Assembly: GCA_004154925.1 (NCBI GenBank)
Contig: QJNS01000029.1
Location: 62,001-126,000 of the forward strand
DNA: 64,000 nucleotides
Direction of reading: 5' to 3'
Source: Monosporascus cannonballus
Taxonomy: Eukaryota; Ascomycota; Sordariomycetes; Xylariales
Shown here: positions 48,241-58,892 of the stretch, in pieces
How the letters are laid out: each line of letters starts with the position of its first letter
Position numbering within the stretch: the first letter of the stretch is position 1
Translations under genes and position numbers: made by a program
Notes under the pieces: generated by a model
What the model saw: the letters and a program-made list of their open reading frames with translations, nothing else
The model's database searches: none
Told to the model about the DNA's origin: nothing

Positions 48241-50224
48241 ATGTCCCTTCTCAACCGCGTCCGTGGCAAGCTCTCCGGTTACCAGGCTGACGTGGATCCG
48301 CACGAATGGCGCCTCCCGGGACTGTCCTCGTACTCGTCGACGACGTTGCCGCGCAGGGCGAGGACATTCGCTGGCGGCAGCGGTAGTCCCCGTAGCAGTA
48401 GATTTAGTTTCAGTAGCAGCAAAACCAGCCCCGAAAAGGACACCGACGACAACGACAACAACAGCACGACACCGATCCCGGACCCCCGCATCTTCAGGAA
48501 CGCATTCATACCGGGAGACCCGGCGCTTGCCGTCTTGGGCGGGAATCTCGTCTACCCGGACGTGGGCCACGCCGCCGTGCACCTCGCGCTCATCGAGTGC
48601 TTCGCCAACCTTAGGCGCGGCAGCGCCTGGGAGGAGCTGCCGGACGTCGACGCCCACCCGCCCTCGTACGACGACGTCCACCCCGACATCCACTCCCGCG
48701 CCCCCGATAAGGAGCTCGGGGACGGAGAGCTAGACGGCGCCGGGTCGGCGGAAACGGGCGAAAGCCGGCCCTCTTCTCCCTCTACTACTCGGACGACATG
48801 GACGGACGACGACGAGTCCCAGCGCCGCTGGGACCTGCTCGTCCGCCTCGCTGTGACCCGCTTCGGCGCCTGGTGGGCCAACATCGACAAGATGCTGAAC
48901 CACGCCATGGCGTACACGCCGTCGTCTTACTACCAGATGCCCTCTTCTTACTCGCCCCCGTACTCCTCCCGCTCGCACGGGAGTAATCCGGGGATGATCC
49001 AGCTGGCCCCCGACTACCTGCCGCCCTTGGACGTTCTGATGGGCAAGTAATTTTTTTTTTCCGAGTTTAATCTTCCCCCTTACTGCCGAGTTTACAGTAT
49101 GGCACGAGACCAGATTCGTAATGGATCTTCCGGGATGTTAATGCCTCTGAAACATGTGATATAACTTCCAATTCCTCGCCACCTGAGTAATTAACCCGGA
49201 AATTACAATTTACTGACCCCCCGGACGCTATGTAGTGTGGTATGCGCTACTACTGGAGCCGGACTACTCGACGCGGTCGCCGTACAACGCGGCGTGCCGG
49301 CAGCATGCGTCCTCGCCGTCGGTGGTTTCGCGGCTGCAACATCTCTGCTTCCCGTGGCCCGCCATCCGCGACGTCATCGACCTCAGGACGATGCGGTACG
49401 AGCTGCCGCGCGCCGCAGGCAGCCTGTTCCGCACGCTGTCGGGCCAGTCGGCCGACGTCCTCGAGTACCTCGCCGCGCCGCCCGCCTACACTCGGCACGC
49501 TGACGGCGGCTTACTCTTCGGGTCCTCTTCAGGCTCCTCGTCTGACTCCCCGGCCGCCGCCGGCCCCGACCTGCTGTTCGCCGCTGTCAAGCGCCAGGAG
49601 CCCTTCTTCGAGCGCGCGCTCGCCGCCGACTGGATCCGGGCCCCTGCCCTCGAGGGCTCGCTGCGCCGCGCGGGGTGGGCCTACCTCAGGCACGTGGTAC
49701 TGTACGACGAGCCGCTGCGGCGGGACTCGCACGATGCCGACGACGCCGCCGCCGCTGATTCCGCGCCCGCCCTGCCCTTCGGCATCGAGCTCATGTGGCG
49801 CACGCACCGTCTCTATCCCCTGCAGTACCGGCTCTTCCACGAGGGGCACGCGGTGCGCGAGCTGCGCAGCACCGTGCCGTCGCTGCAGGACCGCCGCGAC
49901 AAGATCCCCCCGCCCCAGGACGAGGCCCCCGAGGTCTGCGTCTGCTGGACGTGCGAGCGCATCCGCGACGAGGCGCCGGGCTTCGCGTACGACGCCTCCG
50001 CCGCCGCCGCCGATGATGATCCCCGCTACGACGTGGCGCTGCTGCGCGGCCTGTCGTCGGAGCAGCTGCGCGCCATACAGGAAGACCTCGGGTTCTACAA
50101 CGCCGTCCGCGAGGCGAGAGCTCTGGGACTACCGCTGCCGACGCGGTCGCCGGCCGTGGCGGAGAAGAGGCGCAGGGACTCGATGAGGGCGGAGGAGAGG
50201 AGGAGCATTGTCTTCGTTGACTGA
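48241..50224 (+). CDS. Large fungal orphan protein with a GC-AG intron
   Basis: Two exons (48241-49042 and 49236-50224) give 596 residues. The intron begins GCAAGT after a G, the standard form of a GC donor, and ends TATGTAG; joining restores PPLDVLMVWYALLLEPDY, which I recognise as a conserved core of a fungal family of unknown function. Reading through instead ends at TAA four codons later. Other segments: NAFIPGDPALAVLGGNLVYP, HLALIECFANLR, RRWDLLVRLAVTRFGAWW, SVVSRLQHLCFPWPAIRDVI and CVCWTCERIRDE, with two Cys-x-x-Cys-like residues. Two acidic, low-complexity regions (about 55-80 and 130-185) are likely disordered. No signal peptide or membrane helix is seen. The second exon is very G+C-rich. 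Confidence 0.75.
49043..49235 (+). other. GC-AG intron
   Basis: This 193-nt intron has a GC rather than GT donor (G|GCAAGT) and a normal AG acceptor. It is phase 1. A GT-donor alternative (GTAATT five bases on) leaves the wrong frame for the conserved VWYALLLEP. Confidence 0.7.
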
Positions 50225-53200
50225 ACGAGGTGCATGGGCTACCTTGACGCATGAATGAGGAAGACCGACGAGTGATCAATGTACATTGGCACGGACTATG
50301 GCTGGAGTATGGGAGTGGGCATACGTGTAACGGTAGATGTATAGCGAAAGGGACCATTCAGGGTCGTTTCGGGGATTCCTGCTTGGAACTCGAAAGCGAG
50401 GGGACTAGCGTTGGTCGCGCGATGAGTGGGATGATGTAATGGAAACGAAGATTAATGAGCAGCATTCTCTGAATATCCGACCCCGTGCAGCTGTTTCGTG
50501 CTGTTAGGGCGGAGTCCGCGCATGCCGGGTTCCTTGTCCTTCGCCATTCTTCTTCCCTTTGCCAATCCACCCTTGGCCCCTGGCAAATGGTGCCGATCCT
50601 GCTAGAGACCAAACCCATTCCGATCAACAGCTAGCGTAACGACGTTGCTCGGGTTAAACTCTTCCATCCGTGATCATGCTCTGTGGGGTATTCTAGTATT
50701 TACTCCGCCTTCTCCTAGGCTAGGTAGCGGTGCTCCCAGATCCCCTCTGCGACCGAATTCCCAACAACCGCATTAACGTGGGAGGGCGTCATTGTTCCCA
50801 TTAGGACCAGCTGAGTCTGGGTAGAAGCGTTCCCAGATCCCCTCTCTGCCCGACTTTCCAACGATCACATTCATATCCCAAAAGGTGTCAACGTCGCTCC
50901 TAGGGTGCCGACCGGCTCTCGGTGACGAACCAAATATAGGATCCATTCTCCCGGCGGTCGTATGATGGCTAGGAAGCGAGCTGGGTTAGCGATATGCAGA
51001 AAGCGAATACGTCTGTCATAGATTGTTACCAACCGAACAACCACCCCTCTATATTCAGAACCATTTTCCCGGTGGCCATTGGCGTTGTCGTCGGCGTGGG
51101 CCGGCTTGAAGTGATTACCACCAAACATCTCCGGCTTCCATGGTTCAGCGCGACCAGGCCACAAGAAGAGACTGTACCGCAGCTCGAGACAGCCCTGCAT
51201 CAGGCGATCCTGCATCAGTGAACACGAGGTGCACCTCCTCTCGCCCGGTGACGGCGTAGACCCAGACAGTCTCAACACCGCATAGACGGCAGGTCCGGGA
51301 GCGGATGGCTCGCAAGGCCTCTCCCAGCTCCTAGCATCGCGCACGGCGCTTGGCACTCGCCCAGAGGGGCGCGCACTTCGGGTCGTGGCCGCTGCGGACT
51401 TCGTACTCGTCCAGCAGACCCCTCGTGTATACTCGCTTGCCGGGACAAAGTTATTGTTTACATTACGCGTAAAAAAGGCACGGGCCCGTGTCGTCAGCGA
51501 AGAGCCTCATGGGGAAGGAACAAGAAATCTAGGGTACTTGAAGTTAATGAGTTGTGTGTTTCTAATGTGCGGCTTAATTCACGTGCTGCAGTGAACTGGT
51601 CGCACCGGAGCAGCCACGTTGAAACCGCCGATATCACTCCAGTCGTGTACGGGGACGCAACACGTACTACCGAGTTGCCAGCAAAGGAGTTAAGGCAGAT
51701 TCCGTAAAATATGCTTACAGGAAACACGGAACCGCAGCCCGAAAGGACCAAGTAACTGAGCGAGTAGTCGTGAGAAGGTTTGGACACCAAACTATATAGC
51801 ATAAGAGGGGGGCACGTAACTTGAAAAGGGCTCTGCCTAGAAAGAAATACAGCGAACATCTCCTTGCGTCTGCGGTGCCCCTATTGATACTCGCACCAGG
51901 TGATAAGACGGGGGCATTGCGATTGCTATACTTTATACTGTAGCTGCCACAATCCTCCACGCCATGGGTAACATTCCCTGGAGAGGTTAGTCTACCCATT
52001 GTATCTAGTAATGTGTTGATTAGAATATATAAGGCTACAGCGGGAATACGGTACCCTGTACATAGCCTAGTGTTACCGAATATCCCTATATTATAACTTA
52101 ACCTTGTCTAATGTAACACCTTAGATGGCTCTTGTTATCCCTTAAATTCCCGATTAGCTAAGTGAATTTCCACATAGTAGTATCCTGCACTCATCAAAGC
52201 TTCCGGCTTACCCTGACCCTGGCCTATATAGCTTGCATTTAAATCCTCGGCAGGTAGTCTTACCATTACTTCAGGGAAGTTTCCTTAACTGTCTGACCTC
52301 CAAGAGCATTCCACAGTAAGCTTGACCTCCAAAATACCTCCACAGTGGGACGATTCAACCAACGCGAGCATATTATTCATTTGGTGGGAGTGTATAACCC
52401 TATTAATAAGGCACAGATTTGCCTCTGCAGAGCGTAGGTGAACTGTATCCTATGCAGAGAGTTAAAGTTATCTCCACTCAAAGGTATACAGGAATAATGT
52501 TAGATGCATCTATAGGAATACATGTATGACCATATAGCCCTTGAACTAATACATTTGAGCGCCCGATCTTTGGCAATAAGCCACGAACATCACTGTGGAG
52601 ATGGTGAAAGGCTAGGAGTGTATACACTGTTTAAGGGCTCATAACGTAAATACCAATCTTATACGAGACCTTGCTAAGTCAAGAATAGGGAGTCCGGATC
52701 CGCTGCCCTGGGAACCGGCACATGATAACACAAGACTTAACTCGTTGCGCAGCTATTTTCTGGGTGTCTGCTACCGCCTTTCTACCTTGCACGGATAGTG
52801 CATATTTGCCGCAGGATGCTAGGAATTTGTCCTTCATGGTCCACGCGCAACTCTGATCATGACTTCGGATGCTGGTGCCTGTGATTATCGAGTGTCCTCT
52901 GACGATGGCTTCGTTCTTTAGATTCGGGTACATAGTTTAAATATCTGGTAGGGAATTATGTTCTTTCTGTTGGCAGATGTGGCGATATTTGTTGGAGCGT
53001 TGGAAGGATCAAAAGGGCGTTGATTTGTGGCCCTAGGATTGCAAGGACAAAGGAGCTGCCAGCCTATATGTGGCTTCTCCCCACCCCTATTAGAAATGAG
53101 TAACCTAGACAGCACCCCAGGCTAAAGAATTGCAACACTTTGCCTATACTTTCTAAGAAATTCCATAGGTAACCTAGTGCCTATTTTCCCTTGACGGAGG

Positions 53201-53404
53201 GTACCTTGCGCATCTCATCACATTATGCTACGCGTTACTGAAACCCTAGTCTCATTATGCGCTACTACATGGACACCCTCTCAAAGCTACCCATTCACTA
53301 TATCGCGGGCACAATTTGGTGCAGGCCCCGTGATGTCCAGGCTCGCCACTAAACCTAGATAATCCTCTACGGACTTCCATAGAATGTACAAGCAGTGTTG
53401 ATGA
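50225..53404. other. Gene-poor stretch after the orphan gene
   Basis: No gene can be supported. A minus-strand frame at about 51175-51320 reads LGEALRAIRSRTCRLCG and TVWVYAVTGREEVHLVFTDA, which looks protein-like and ends at a stop; the overlapping 161-codon frame (50871-51356) is less convincing. An imperfect direct repeat with CCCAGATCCCCTCT lies at about 50727-50778 and 50825-50876. A short tandem repeat (TGACCTCCAA) lies near 52290-52350. From 51.5 to 53.3 kb nothing is recognisable. Confidence 0.45.
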
Positions 53405-54620
53405 ACTCAGTCTTGGCCGTCTCGTGTCATCCAGCCTTCCGTAGTCAGATTTGTCGTCGTGTACAGATCAAGGGTCAGATGGACGTGGTCGAAAGCGACA
53501 TCAGCCCAGAGATCCCGAAGCCAATCCATAGGTTCTCCTGGAGATATGCGCAGTATGTCCTTGACCCCTTGGAAGACGTATCAGCCTGTGAAGATGGGAC
53601 TGTTCCCAGCAACGTCAGAAGCAATCTCATCGATAAAGTAACGAAACCAGGAGGGCCAACTCACGCAATAAAGGGGCTGTCCCCGTATGGATGTCACCCA
53701 CACCCATAGATGGATCAAGATGAGGACCGGCCCCAATAACGCTTACAGAAGCTTGCGGGTAAAGCAAGGCTGCGTTTTATAGATTTCGAAGAATCCCCGG
53801 TTCGTAGGTCAGTCTGCGAATGAACCCCTGAAAACCGGATCGCCACCTATCGATGCCTCGTGATTAGCCCTACTTTCTCCTTTAGGATATGCGTGGAGTC
53901 TGGTTGAGAGATATATCTTAGGAAATATTAATGCTTACCAGCGCATAGGCTGCTTCACGAGTGTCGTGTCAAGCTCGACGATGGTAAGGGCCTGGGCTCC
54001 CGGCGCATTCTGAATGCAGAACTTTCAGCTCCTGGTATGCAGCCAGCGTGTCAGGAAGCCGTCGTCGCTGGTGTTGATGTTCTTGCCCCGCCAGAACTCG
54101 CTGGTCAACGTGTCAAGGAGCTCGGGGTTCTGGACGGCTTTGACGCGGGCCAGCATCGTGCGTCCGACTAGGCAGAAGATACCTCCGTCTGCGGCGTATT
54201 GCGCGGCTGTGCCGTGGTTATAACCGTTGAGCAAGCGCATTGCGGCAACTTTTCCAGGGGGTCACGGTATTGGGGTCCTGGCGCTCAGCTGAGATGAACG
54301 CACTGTTTCCTAGATGTTGGTTTCGACACTCGGTTATATGATGTGCTACTGAAGGGCTTCCCTCTGCTTTCCGGCGACACCGCCCACCTCAGGGTCTTCA
54401 AACTCTACAATCAGAAACGAAAGGACCTTCTCGGTCGGCCAGATTGTGTCATCATCAACAAAGGCGATGATCCAAAGTCGCGAAGAGGCTGTTCGACCAT
54501 CCGGAAGGAGTGAACCAGGACCTCTTCCCGCGTGGCCATGAATACTTTCGCGAAAAGGGGCTCACGGACTGGGACGACAATGTTACTGCAACCAGCAAGG
54601 GAGTTTGTGGAAGCCATGGG
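53405..54620 (-). pseudogene. Type-2 glycosyltransferase pseudogene (Cps1/hyaluronan-synthase-like)
   Basis: Pieces of one family-2 glycosyltransferase occur in order on the minus strand but in different frames. WIIAFVDDDTIWP (the DDD nucleotide-sugar motif, about 54440-54485) leads to FEDPEVGGVAGKQREA. Then comes NTVTPWK, next VAAMRLLNGYN and AADGGIFCLVGRTML, and finally NTSDDGFLTRWLHTRS. A TGA (54025-54027) replaces a probable Trp, after which KFCIQNAPGAQALTIVELD and QPMRW end at a GT donor near 53939. The next part has YKTQPCFTRKLL and a membrane stretch (LGPVLILIHLWVWV) but three more stops. Such enzymes extend cell-surface polysaccharide at the plasma membrane. At least two frameshifts and four stops make it inactive. 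The stops fit C-to-T decay. Confidence 0.8.
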
Positions 54621-55131
54621 GAAGATGGGCGACGTCTATCTCCTGCATCCCTTGATACTCCACACGACCAGTCGGAACGAGCTCCGCCGTGTCCGAGTCA
54701 TCGCTAACCTATCCGCAATAATGAAGGAGTCGAATCGCCTCCACAGAGACAGATGGAAACTATCTAGTCGATCGGAAGACCATGCTAGCTTTGCAGGAGA
54801 GCGGAGTGAGCGAAGCGGAACTGGCAGAGTGGTGCATCACGTCCCCACGCGAGAGTCTGGGGCCAGCTAGAGTCCGAATCATGGAGCAGATGGACAAGGA
54901 AGCCGAGGAGAGATTTGCTCTCATGCCACCGAGCAAGGGGGCTGCGGATAATGCATGAGGGCTCCGTGCATCGAGGAGGGCACAGACTCTGCCACCGCTG
55001 ACTAGGGTTACTTAGGGAAGAGCAGAATAAAGTAGACAATACAAAAGAGGGCCTGATCTTGATGAGGCGACTTATAAGTGACTAGGCTAGGGGCTGATCT
55101 ATTGGGGCTAACCCAAGCGATTGATCAGCTA
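54621..55131. other. Flank between the glycosyltransferase relic and the Tc1 relic
   Basis: This may contain the decayed 5' part of the glycosyltransferase gene (minus-strand phrases such as VYDDS-like and TAELVPTGRVEY near 54660-54740), but the match is weak. No other feature is seen. Confidence 0.35.
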
Positions 55132-55950
55132 CAATTCCGTGGCATTAGAAACGCAAATCGCCCCATAACCACTTTTTTCCTCGACATACCCCCCAACATC
55201 CGTATAAGTTATTCTCTTTAATTTCTAGTTAAATTTAATAAAACTTGGATACTCTGTAATATTGTAACCGAGAAATAAACCTATTTATTTAGTATTTTGT
55301 ATACCAGCCGCGGGCGCGAATAATTACTTTAATATACCGCAGTATGTTATTTATTAGCTTATTTATAAGGTTAATTTCCAATTCCTGCTAAATAATTTCC
55401 GCCGTATTCCGTAAACGCTATAAGTTAGCTTCGTTTTTCAGCAGAAAACTTAATTCGAGATCCTTTTTAATATTTGTTTTTAAAAAAATATAACTATAGA
55501 TTTTTAATAGTATTTAAATCAGGGCTATATAGAGGTTATTCGAACAGTTAAAACCTTATATTTTTCACGTACTTTTATAATAGCCGTAATGTATATATAA
55601 GCGCGTTATTTTATATAAAGATAATACCGAGCTCGAAAAATATAAGGAAATATTCATTGGAAATCTTACGATAAATAATAAAAGTAACGCCGTTACGCTA
55701 TAAATTGGGGTTGCCTTTTATAAGAACGAAGTTACTTTTTACTTCGTAGCGAATTTCCGACTAAAATATTTAAAAATGTCGCGTTGGTTTAACTTTTTCT
55801 AAAATATATCGAAAATTTATAATTAAAGAATTTGATTAAAAAAAACTAAACGGTTAATAATTATTTTAGATATATTAAGATAAAGTAAGTAAGTTAAACG
55901 TACTTTTGGGCCGAAACATTGATTTTCGGCGTTTGCTATTATTATATATT

Positions 55951-56157
55951 TGTGAGAATACAACCCTTATAAGGATAAGGCTAGTAGCCGACCAGCCACC
56001 GATCAGCCACCGACCCACTTACTAATATAAATCCACCATCTGGCAGCTAATGGGAAACGCCAGATGGAAGTAACCTAATATATTTATTTTTTGAAATACG
56101 TTTTATAACTAATCGGAAATCACCTTACCCAAGTTTACAGCTATCTATTATTTTACA
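55951..56157 (-). mobile_element. Solo LTR, 207 bp, copy 2 (inside the Tc1 relic)
   Basis: This copy is inverted relative to copies 1 and 3. It runs TGTGAGAATACA to TTTTACA on the plus strand, keeps intact TG...CA ends, and is flanked by ATATT on both sides (55946-55950 and 56158-56162). It has the same length and internal hairpin (CCATCTGGC / GCCAGATGG) as the others. It interrupts the transposase reading frame of the Tc1 relic. Confidence 0.9.
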
Positions 56158-56356
56158 ATATTATGAAATATTTGTTTATAAATAATATTATTTTTTAAAA
56201 TTCAAAAAATTTATTTTTATACTTTAAAACAAAAGTATAATGTTAAGTAACGTATTTTTCGATAAGATATGGCCGTCGATGCGCAAAGTAATATATAATT
56301 TTTTTCTTTTTTAAGAATTTTCGTTACCGTTTATCTAAAAACGAATAAGACGTAAT

Positions 56357-56563
56357 TATAAGATAATAAACAGCTATGAACTAAAGTAAGATAATCTCCG
56401 ACCAATTATAAAGCAGATTTCAAAAAATAAATATATTAGGTTATTTTTATCTGGCGTTTCCCATTAGCTGCCAGATAATGGATTTATATTAGTAAGTAAG
56501 TCGGTAACTAATCGGTGGCTGGTCGGCTACCAGCCTTATTTTCATAGAGACTGTATTCTCACA
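56357..56563 (+). mobile_element. Solo LTR, 207 bp, copy 3 (inside the Tc1 relic)
   Basis: It starts TATAAGATAAT (ancestral TGTAAGATAAT with one G-to-A change) and ends GTATTCTCACA. GTAAT flanks both sides (56352-56356 and 56564-56568), a perfect and non-trivial 5-bp target duplication. It lies 199 bp from copy 2 in opposite orientation, so the two are independent insertions and not the paired LTRs of one element. Confidence 0.9.
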
Positions 56564-56956
56564 GTAATCTCTAATTAAATAGGTTATTAAAACAAAGAAA
56601 TTATTTTTAATAATACGTAATAATATTCGTTTATCGTTATCAAAAAACTTTAGTAATTACTTATTACGGTTACGAATAACACCTTAATTTTAATAACCGA
56701 AATATTTATAAACTTTATATATAAGGCTTAATAATATTTTTCTTTTTCTGCGATTTTTTTAGTTTTTTTGTCAGCGTTTTTTGTAAATTATATCTTATTC
56801 CTTATACGAGGCGTAATATGTTTTCGCGATTTTTTTGAACTTTTTTTGCGTACGTTAACCATTGTTGAAGTTAAAGGGTGTTGTTGTGGAAGGTAGAAAA
56901 TTGGAGGGGCTGAGCAGAAAATGTGGATTTTTTGCGTTTCTAATGCAACCCCACTG

Positions 56957-57779
56957 TACTGACCCTTAGTTTTCACGCCTAATGGCACGCGGCTTCGTGG
57001 GGATCTGGGATGTACGCCCAGTGCGCAATGGGGAGAATCGGGGACAAGTGCCTAAAGAAAAGGGTGAATCTACAGCAGTTTAACAAACCGAGTGACAAGG
57101 AGATGTAGGCAATTAACACCAGGTCGAACTTTCTTTTGCAATTTAAGCCAACCAACTCTCTCTCCTTAATCCACCCCGGCTCGGGTCTTGCAGGATATCA
57201 CATTATCATAACGTCACGGAAGTCCATGACCCACAGAGGCAGCTAAATGGGAACAGCGCTAAGACGCGCAAGCCATTCACACTTTTATGGATTCTTACAC
57301 TGATGTTGAGTTATTAATGAATCCTAGATGGCGGCTATATTGGTGGCACGAAAATCTCCCTATCTTTGTTCCCGTTCAGGTCTTAATGATCCCAGTTATT
57401 TCGGAGCCTCCATGCATATAGCGGCTTTTAATCACGTATCGAGTGCCCGCGGACCGTGGTGCTTATATAAATATGGTATTATAATCTGAGATTAGGGATG
57501 GCTATCATATGGCGTCCTAAATGGCTGTATCGTTCTTCTCGTGTCGTTGGGATATAATAAACAACGCAACCACTTCCATACTCCGAATGCCCCACACACA
57601 AGCCGCGCCTCCTGAAACCATAGGACATACGTGTGCCGTCAGGTCGCAGGTTAGTCTTCGCTTAACAACATCTATCCCCCATATACGCCGTCCTCTAACC
57701 CGCTTCTCCTTGGATACGCATAATCCCGCCGGCGTCACTTCATCACCACATCGTCTCCCCCTGCGCATTACCCCGCTTT
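56957..57779. other. Intergenic region between the Tc1 relic and the PalI-family gene
   Basis: Composition returns to normal near 56870. This is the 3' flank of the minus-strand PalI-family gene. Open frames at 57517-57883 overlap its end on the other strand and are shadows. Confidence 0.45.
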
Positions 57780-58258
57780 TTAGAACCATCTCCTCCGCCT
57801 CGCAGGGGCGCCGTAGTCGCTCTTCGGCGCGGCACCGGTCCTGTCCTCGCGACGTCGGCGCAGGCGGGCGCTGCAGCAGGTGAAGAAGACGACGACCATG
57901 CCGAGGAAGGCGACCACGGCGGCGGCGACGAGGGTCCAGGCGGCGCTGCCCCAGCGGGCGCGGGCGCCCGGCACGCCCTCGTCGTCGTCGTTGATGGCGT
58001 GCCGCACGATGATGAAGGCCACGAAGTCGCAGGCGAGCGCCACGATGATCACGAGGAAGGTCAGCAGCGCCACGAGCGCCGACAGCAGGCTGCCGACGAC
58101 GCCGGAGCCGAGGGCCAGGAGGAAGGAGATGAAGGCCTGTTTTTTGGGGGTTGATGTTAGCGGCTTGCTTGACCTTGGGAGGAGGCAGGGGTGGGGGGGG
58201 GGGTGAAAGGAATTAGATGCTTGCCAAGGGTCGGTGCATGATGTGTGGCGNNNNNNCA

Positions 58259-58314
<56 letters not shown>

Positions 58315-58892
58315 AAAGGAATTAGATGCTTGCCAAGGGTCTGTGCATGATGTGTGGAGGCAGATGAAAGGTTTAATTCAACTCACCAGGCCTGCCGCAA
58401 CGGGGTGAAGGACCATGACGCCGGTCAGCCGCCGTGCGGTGGTGAAGCGGAATCGTGAGGTGTCCACGCCGTCCATTCCGGCGTTCTCTGTGAGGACGCG
58501 GCTGGGATCGTAGCCGACATGGGCTCTGCTGCATTCATCGCCCGATCTAAATTATCGGACGTGATCGCGTTAGCCCCCAAACTCCATTAGCGTCCTCAAG
58601 CGACCGCGGGCTTTTGCGTCGATATGGAAAAAGACCGGTGGTTAAGATAGACAGAGAAGTTGTAGGTGTGTACGTACCCCCTCACGTTCTGGGTACACCA
58701 GCCAAAGGTCCCGAATGTGACAACAGGGTTGTTGCTGACCCTGACGCCGCGGTCCATCTCGACCCGCAGCATGGAGATGTTCTTGACGGCCGGCGCCGAG
58801 ATAGAGGTCACGATGAGCAGGACCGTGGCAACCAGCAGCAGGAAGCTGCCGATATGGTGGATGAAGCCCGTTTGGCGCATGTTTGCTGTCAC
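57780..58892 (-). CDS. PalI/Rim9-family (SUR7-like) four-TM membrane protein
   Basis: Three exons (58678-58892, 58387-58546, 57780-58136) give 243 residues. Introns of 131 and 250 nt have GT-AG ends; the joins restore CTQNVRGSGDECSRAHVGYD and LHPVAAGLAFISFLLALGSG. The layout is that of Pali-domain proteins: helix 1 (IGSFLLLVATVLLIVTSIS), an extracellular loop with VTFGTFGWC and two cysteines, then helices in VMVLHPVAAGLAFI, LLTFLVIIVALACDFVAFI and WTLVAAAVVAFLGMVVVFF, ending CCSARLRRRRED and a basic tail. PalI/Rim9 helps the ambient-pH sensor PalH; related paralogues have unclear roles, so PalI itself is not asserted. A second ATG four codons in (58880) is an equally good start. Intron 2 contains an assembly gap and a C run. 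Confidence 0.85.
58205..58357. other. Assembly artefact: N gap, 53-C run and duplicated 44-bp flank
   Basis: A 44-bp sequence (GAAAGGAATTAGATGC...) at 58205-58248 recurs at 58314-58357 with one difference. Between the copies are six N (58251-58256) and 53 consecutive C. A G run precedes the first copy. The same locus seems to have been assembled twice around a homopolymer. It lies wholly within intron 2 of the PalI-family gene, so the coding sequence is not affected. Confidence 0.85.

Larger units (their letters stand above)
55132..56956 (-). mobile_element. Tc1/mariner element relic with two LTR insertions
   Basis: TA dinucleotides flank both ends (55130-55131 and 56957-56958). The left end CAATTCCGTGGCATTAGAAA and the reverse complement of the right end (CAGTGGGGTTGCATTAGAAA) match at 21 of the first 26 positions. 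The transposase reads on the minus strand. It starts near 56860 (MVNVRKKSSKKSRKHITPR, an HTH-type N-terminus), continues between the two LTRs (AHRRPYLIEKYVT, ALKYKNK-like), and ends left of them with FELGIIFI.NNALIYT (second catalytic Asp region, now Asn), YSPDLNTIKNL and INKLINNILRYIKVIIRARG. Many Trp and Gln codons are now stops and the composition is A+T-rich, so it is RIP-inactivated. Without the two 212-bp insertions the element would be about 1.4 kb, normal for the family. Confidence 0.85.

Noticed and set aside
49242..50186. A 314-codon frame over exon 2 of the 596-residue orphan
   Set aside because: Its composition is extreme Arg/Ser/Pro and it is a shadow of the conserved frame.
55951..56563. 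A single short retroelement bounded by the two LTR copies
   Set aside because: The copies are inverted, not direct, and each has its own different target duplication, so they are separate insertions.
58261..58313. A biological poly-C regulatory tract
   Set aside because: The duplicated flanks and adjacent N gap point to an assembly artefact.
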